Below are positions 62,689 through 64,000 of a DNA stretch of 64,000 nt, one piece after another. The position numbers and the translations under genes were made by a program. Numbering within the stretch: position 1 is the stretch's first letter; every line of letters begins with the position of its first letter. The notes under the pieces are model-generated. The model saw nothing but the letters and a program-made list of their open reading frames with translations, was not told the origin of the DNA and searched no databases. The stretch is from Flavobacterium sp. ASV13 (GTDB taxonomy: Bacteria; Bacteroidota; Bacteroidia; Flavobacteriales; Flavobacteriaceae), in contig NZ_JQJY01000001.1 in assembly GCF_000745775.1 (NCBI RefSeq), positions 372,001 through 436,000 on the forward strand, written 5' to 3'.

Positions 62689-63141
62689 CTATCCATACAG
62701 ATTTTTTATCTCCGACATAACAAAGGTGCTTTGGGTACTCCCTATGCTTTCAACTGAGCCTAATTTATTAAAGACAAAATCCTGATAATGCTTCATGTCT
62801 TTGGCAGAAACTTTCATTAAAAAATCGTAATCACCTGAGATATTATAACATTCCACAACTTCTTCTATTTTCATAATATCACTAACAAATTGATTCCCGA
62901 TATTACGATCGTGCTGTTTAAGTTTGATATTGCAGAAAACAATGAAACCTCTATTTAATTTTTCTGCATCAAGCAGGGCAATATATTTTTTAATATAGCC
63001 ATTGTTTTCTAATCTTTTAATTCGCTCAAAAACAGGCGATGCTGAAAGATTTACCATTTTAGCAAGCTCTTTTACAGTGTATTTAGAATTATCGTGTAGT
63101 ATATTTAATAACTGAAGATCAATATCGTCTATTTGTTCCAT
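62689..63141 (-). CDS. Lrp/AsnC-family transcriptional regulator
   Basis: A 150-aa regulator with an N-terminal HTH (DLQLLNILHDNSKYTVKELAKMVNLSASPVFERIKRLENNGYIKKY) and a C-terminal RAM/AsnC effector domain (VVECYNISGDYDFLMKVSAKDMKHYQDFV). Such regulators usually sense amino acids. It lies 77 bases downstream of the SBF-like transporter gene on the same strand and could share its transcript. Effector unknown. Confidence 0.92.
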   Translation of the reverse strand: MEQIDDIDLQLLNILHDNSKYTVKELAKMVNLSASPVFERIKRLENNGYIKKYIALLDAEKLNRGFIVFCNIKLKQHDRNIGNQFVSDIMKIEEVVECYNISGDYDFLMKVSAKDMKHYQDFVFNKLGSVESIGSTQSTFVMSEIKNLYG

Positions 63142-63218
63142 AGAATATTTTGGTTTAATTTATTTATAAGACAGAATAAAATTCTTCAAATATAACCAAA
63201 AACAATACAAAAATCTTA

Positions 63219-64000
63219 TTATACTTCTTTTCGTCGAGCCATACCCTGAGCGATAATACTAGCGGCAATCAATTGCAAGGCATGGTAAAGCATCAGGGGC
63301 AGCAATACGATCCCGGTGATGGTACTGTGCTGAAAAAGTACTTTTGACATAACGGTGCCGTGTACCAATGATTTTTTAGATCCGCAGAATAAGACAGTAA
63401 TACGATCTTCAACTGAAAAACCAAGCAGGCGGCTGAGTAGTCCGACACAAAAGAATACGGAAAAAAACAACGCCATCATCCCTGCAGCGAGTCCTGCAAG
63501 TTCAAGGGCGGTGAAGCCTTCAAAAAGATGTTCGGAAAATGACTTGCAAAACGACGTGTAAATAATCGTTAGAATAACTGCCTGATCGAAATATTTGAGC
63601 TGTTTCTTGTATTTTTCGGCAATGGCGCCGAAACGGGAATTGAGACTTATACCAATAATGACAGGCAACAAAACTTGAAGAATCAACTTTATGACAATTT
63701 GAGTAACATCAAAATCGCCTGTCGCAGAAGCTATAAAAAGTCCAACCCAGAGCGGCGTAACCACTACTCCGATCAAGCTGGAAATACTCGCATTGAAAAT
63801 AGCTGCGGGAATGTTTCCCTTAGCGATCGAAACCATGACCACCGAAGAAGAAACTGTGGACGGCAATGCTGCCAGAAAAAATACACCCAGCCAAAGCAGC
63901 TCGAAGCCATTATTGACAAACAACGGGCGAAATGCCAAGACAATGAGCGGAAAAAATAAAAAGGTTGTCAACTGGACGACAATGTGCATTTTCCAGTTAG
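63219..64000 (-). CDS. SBF-like bile acid:sodium symporter family transporter, 5' end beyond window
   Basis: At least 256 residues of a membrane protein with about eight hydrophobic helices. LAALPSTVSSSVVMVSIAKGNIPAAIFNASISSLIG and FCGSKKSLVHGTVMSKVLFQ are typical of the SBF-like (DUF4137/YfeH-type) group, usually about 330 residues. The frame stays open to the right window edge (…NWKMHIVVQ), so the true start lies beyond it and the first helices are missing. Substrate unknown; relatives are linked to bile acids, organic anions or sodium. Confidence 0.88.
   Translation of the reverse strand, partial: NWKMHIVVQLTTFLFFPLIVLAFRPLFVNNGFELLWLGVFFLAALPSTVSSSVVMVSIAKGNIPAAIFNASISSLIGVVVTPLWVGLFIASATGDFDVTQIVIKLILQVLLPVIIGISLNSRFGAIAEKYKKQLKYFDQAVILTIIYTSFCKSFSEHLFEGFTALELAGLAAGMMALFFSVFFCVGLLSRLLGFSVEDRITVLFCGSKKSLVHGTVMSKVLFQHSTITGIVLLPLMLYHALQLIAASIIAQGMARRKEV

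Noticed and set aside
1..64000. CRISPR array
   Set aside because: No set of short, evenly spaced direct repeats was seen; the repeats found are few, long and widely spaced.

Overview
The window reads as chromosome of a Flavobacterium-like member of the Bacteroidota. It is AT-rich, carries a SusC/SusD polysaccharide utilisation locus (PUL) with a hybrid two-component sensor, has T9SS type A and type B C-terminal sorting domains, and codes for small LytTR/hybrid-kinase regulators typical of that phylum. No complete tRNA, rRNA or CRISPR array was seen.

Layout. (1) 1-17.9 kb is an accessory island on the minus strand. It holds a 1265-aa T9SS type B adhesin-like protein, then a polymorphic-toxin operon read right to left: two tail-fibre-like proteins (the first frameshifted), a small T9SS type A protein, an SpvB-type protein, and an Rhs repeat protein ending in a TNT-type NAD-glycohydrolase toxin. 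The SpvB and Rhs parts are separated by a single in-frame TAA. A likely cognate immunity gene follows, then a displaced orphan toxin tip with its own Imm26-type immunity gene. The island is bracketed by two copies of a ~560-bp direct repeat, each with a 59-codon gene. (2) 17.9-19.7 kb: Crp/Fnr regulator, divergent SDR, and the relic of a DUF2867-type gene. (3) 19.9-34.6 kb: a complete fructan (levan/inulin) PUL: MFS sugar porter, GH32, SusC, SusD, DUF4960 SusE-position protein, second GH32, fructokinase, all preceded by an HTCS regulator with a sugar-binding-protein sensor. (4) 35-49.8 kb: rpiA, then a stress block on the plus strand: dps, a LytTR regulator, a hybrid kinase, an operon with SRPBCC-like, lipocalin-like, quinone-reductase-like and monooxygenase-like genes, then oxalate decarboxylase, a DUF1275 membrane protein, peroxiredoxin, DsbA-like protein, FdhD and a YdeP/FdhF molybdoenzyme, and a chloroperoxidase-type hydrolase. 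(5) 50.6-56.8 kb: TetR-controlled RND efflux operon with a matching pair of 13-bp operators. (6) 56.8-62 kb: two HxlR regulators with near-identical palindromic operators, facing an SDR and an enoyl-CoA hydratase/quinone-oxidoreductase pair. (7) 62.7-64 kb: Lrp regulator and a 5'-truncated SBF-like transporter.

How the parts fit. The PUL would hydrolyse extracellular fructan with a lipid-anchored GH32, import oligomers through SusC/D, trim them with the second GH32, take up fructose by the MFS porter and phosphorylate it. The HTCS would sense free fructose. In the stress block, oxalate decarboxylase would yield formate and consume a proton, and FdhD plus the molybdoenzyme could act on formate or in acid resistance. 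An 18-bp motif lies exactly 95 nt before both the dps and oxdC starts, with a looser copy before the SRPBCC operon, so these may form one regulon.

The least explained signal is a family of intergenic elements (about 16.86, 50.14, 58.31 and 62.23 kb, with a partial copy at 59.41 kb). Each has long inverted arms whose sequence differs from copy to copy while pairing is kept, a conserved interior, GTCAC after the right arm, and then an intrinsic terminator. They sit at the borders of accessory gene blocks.
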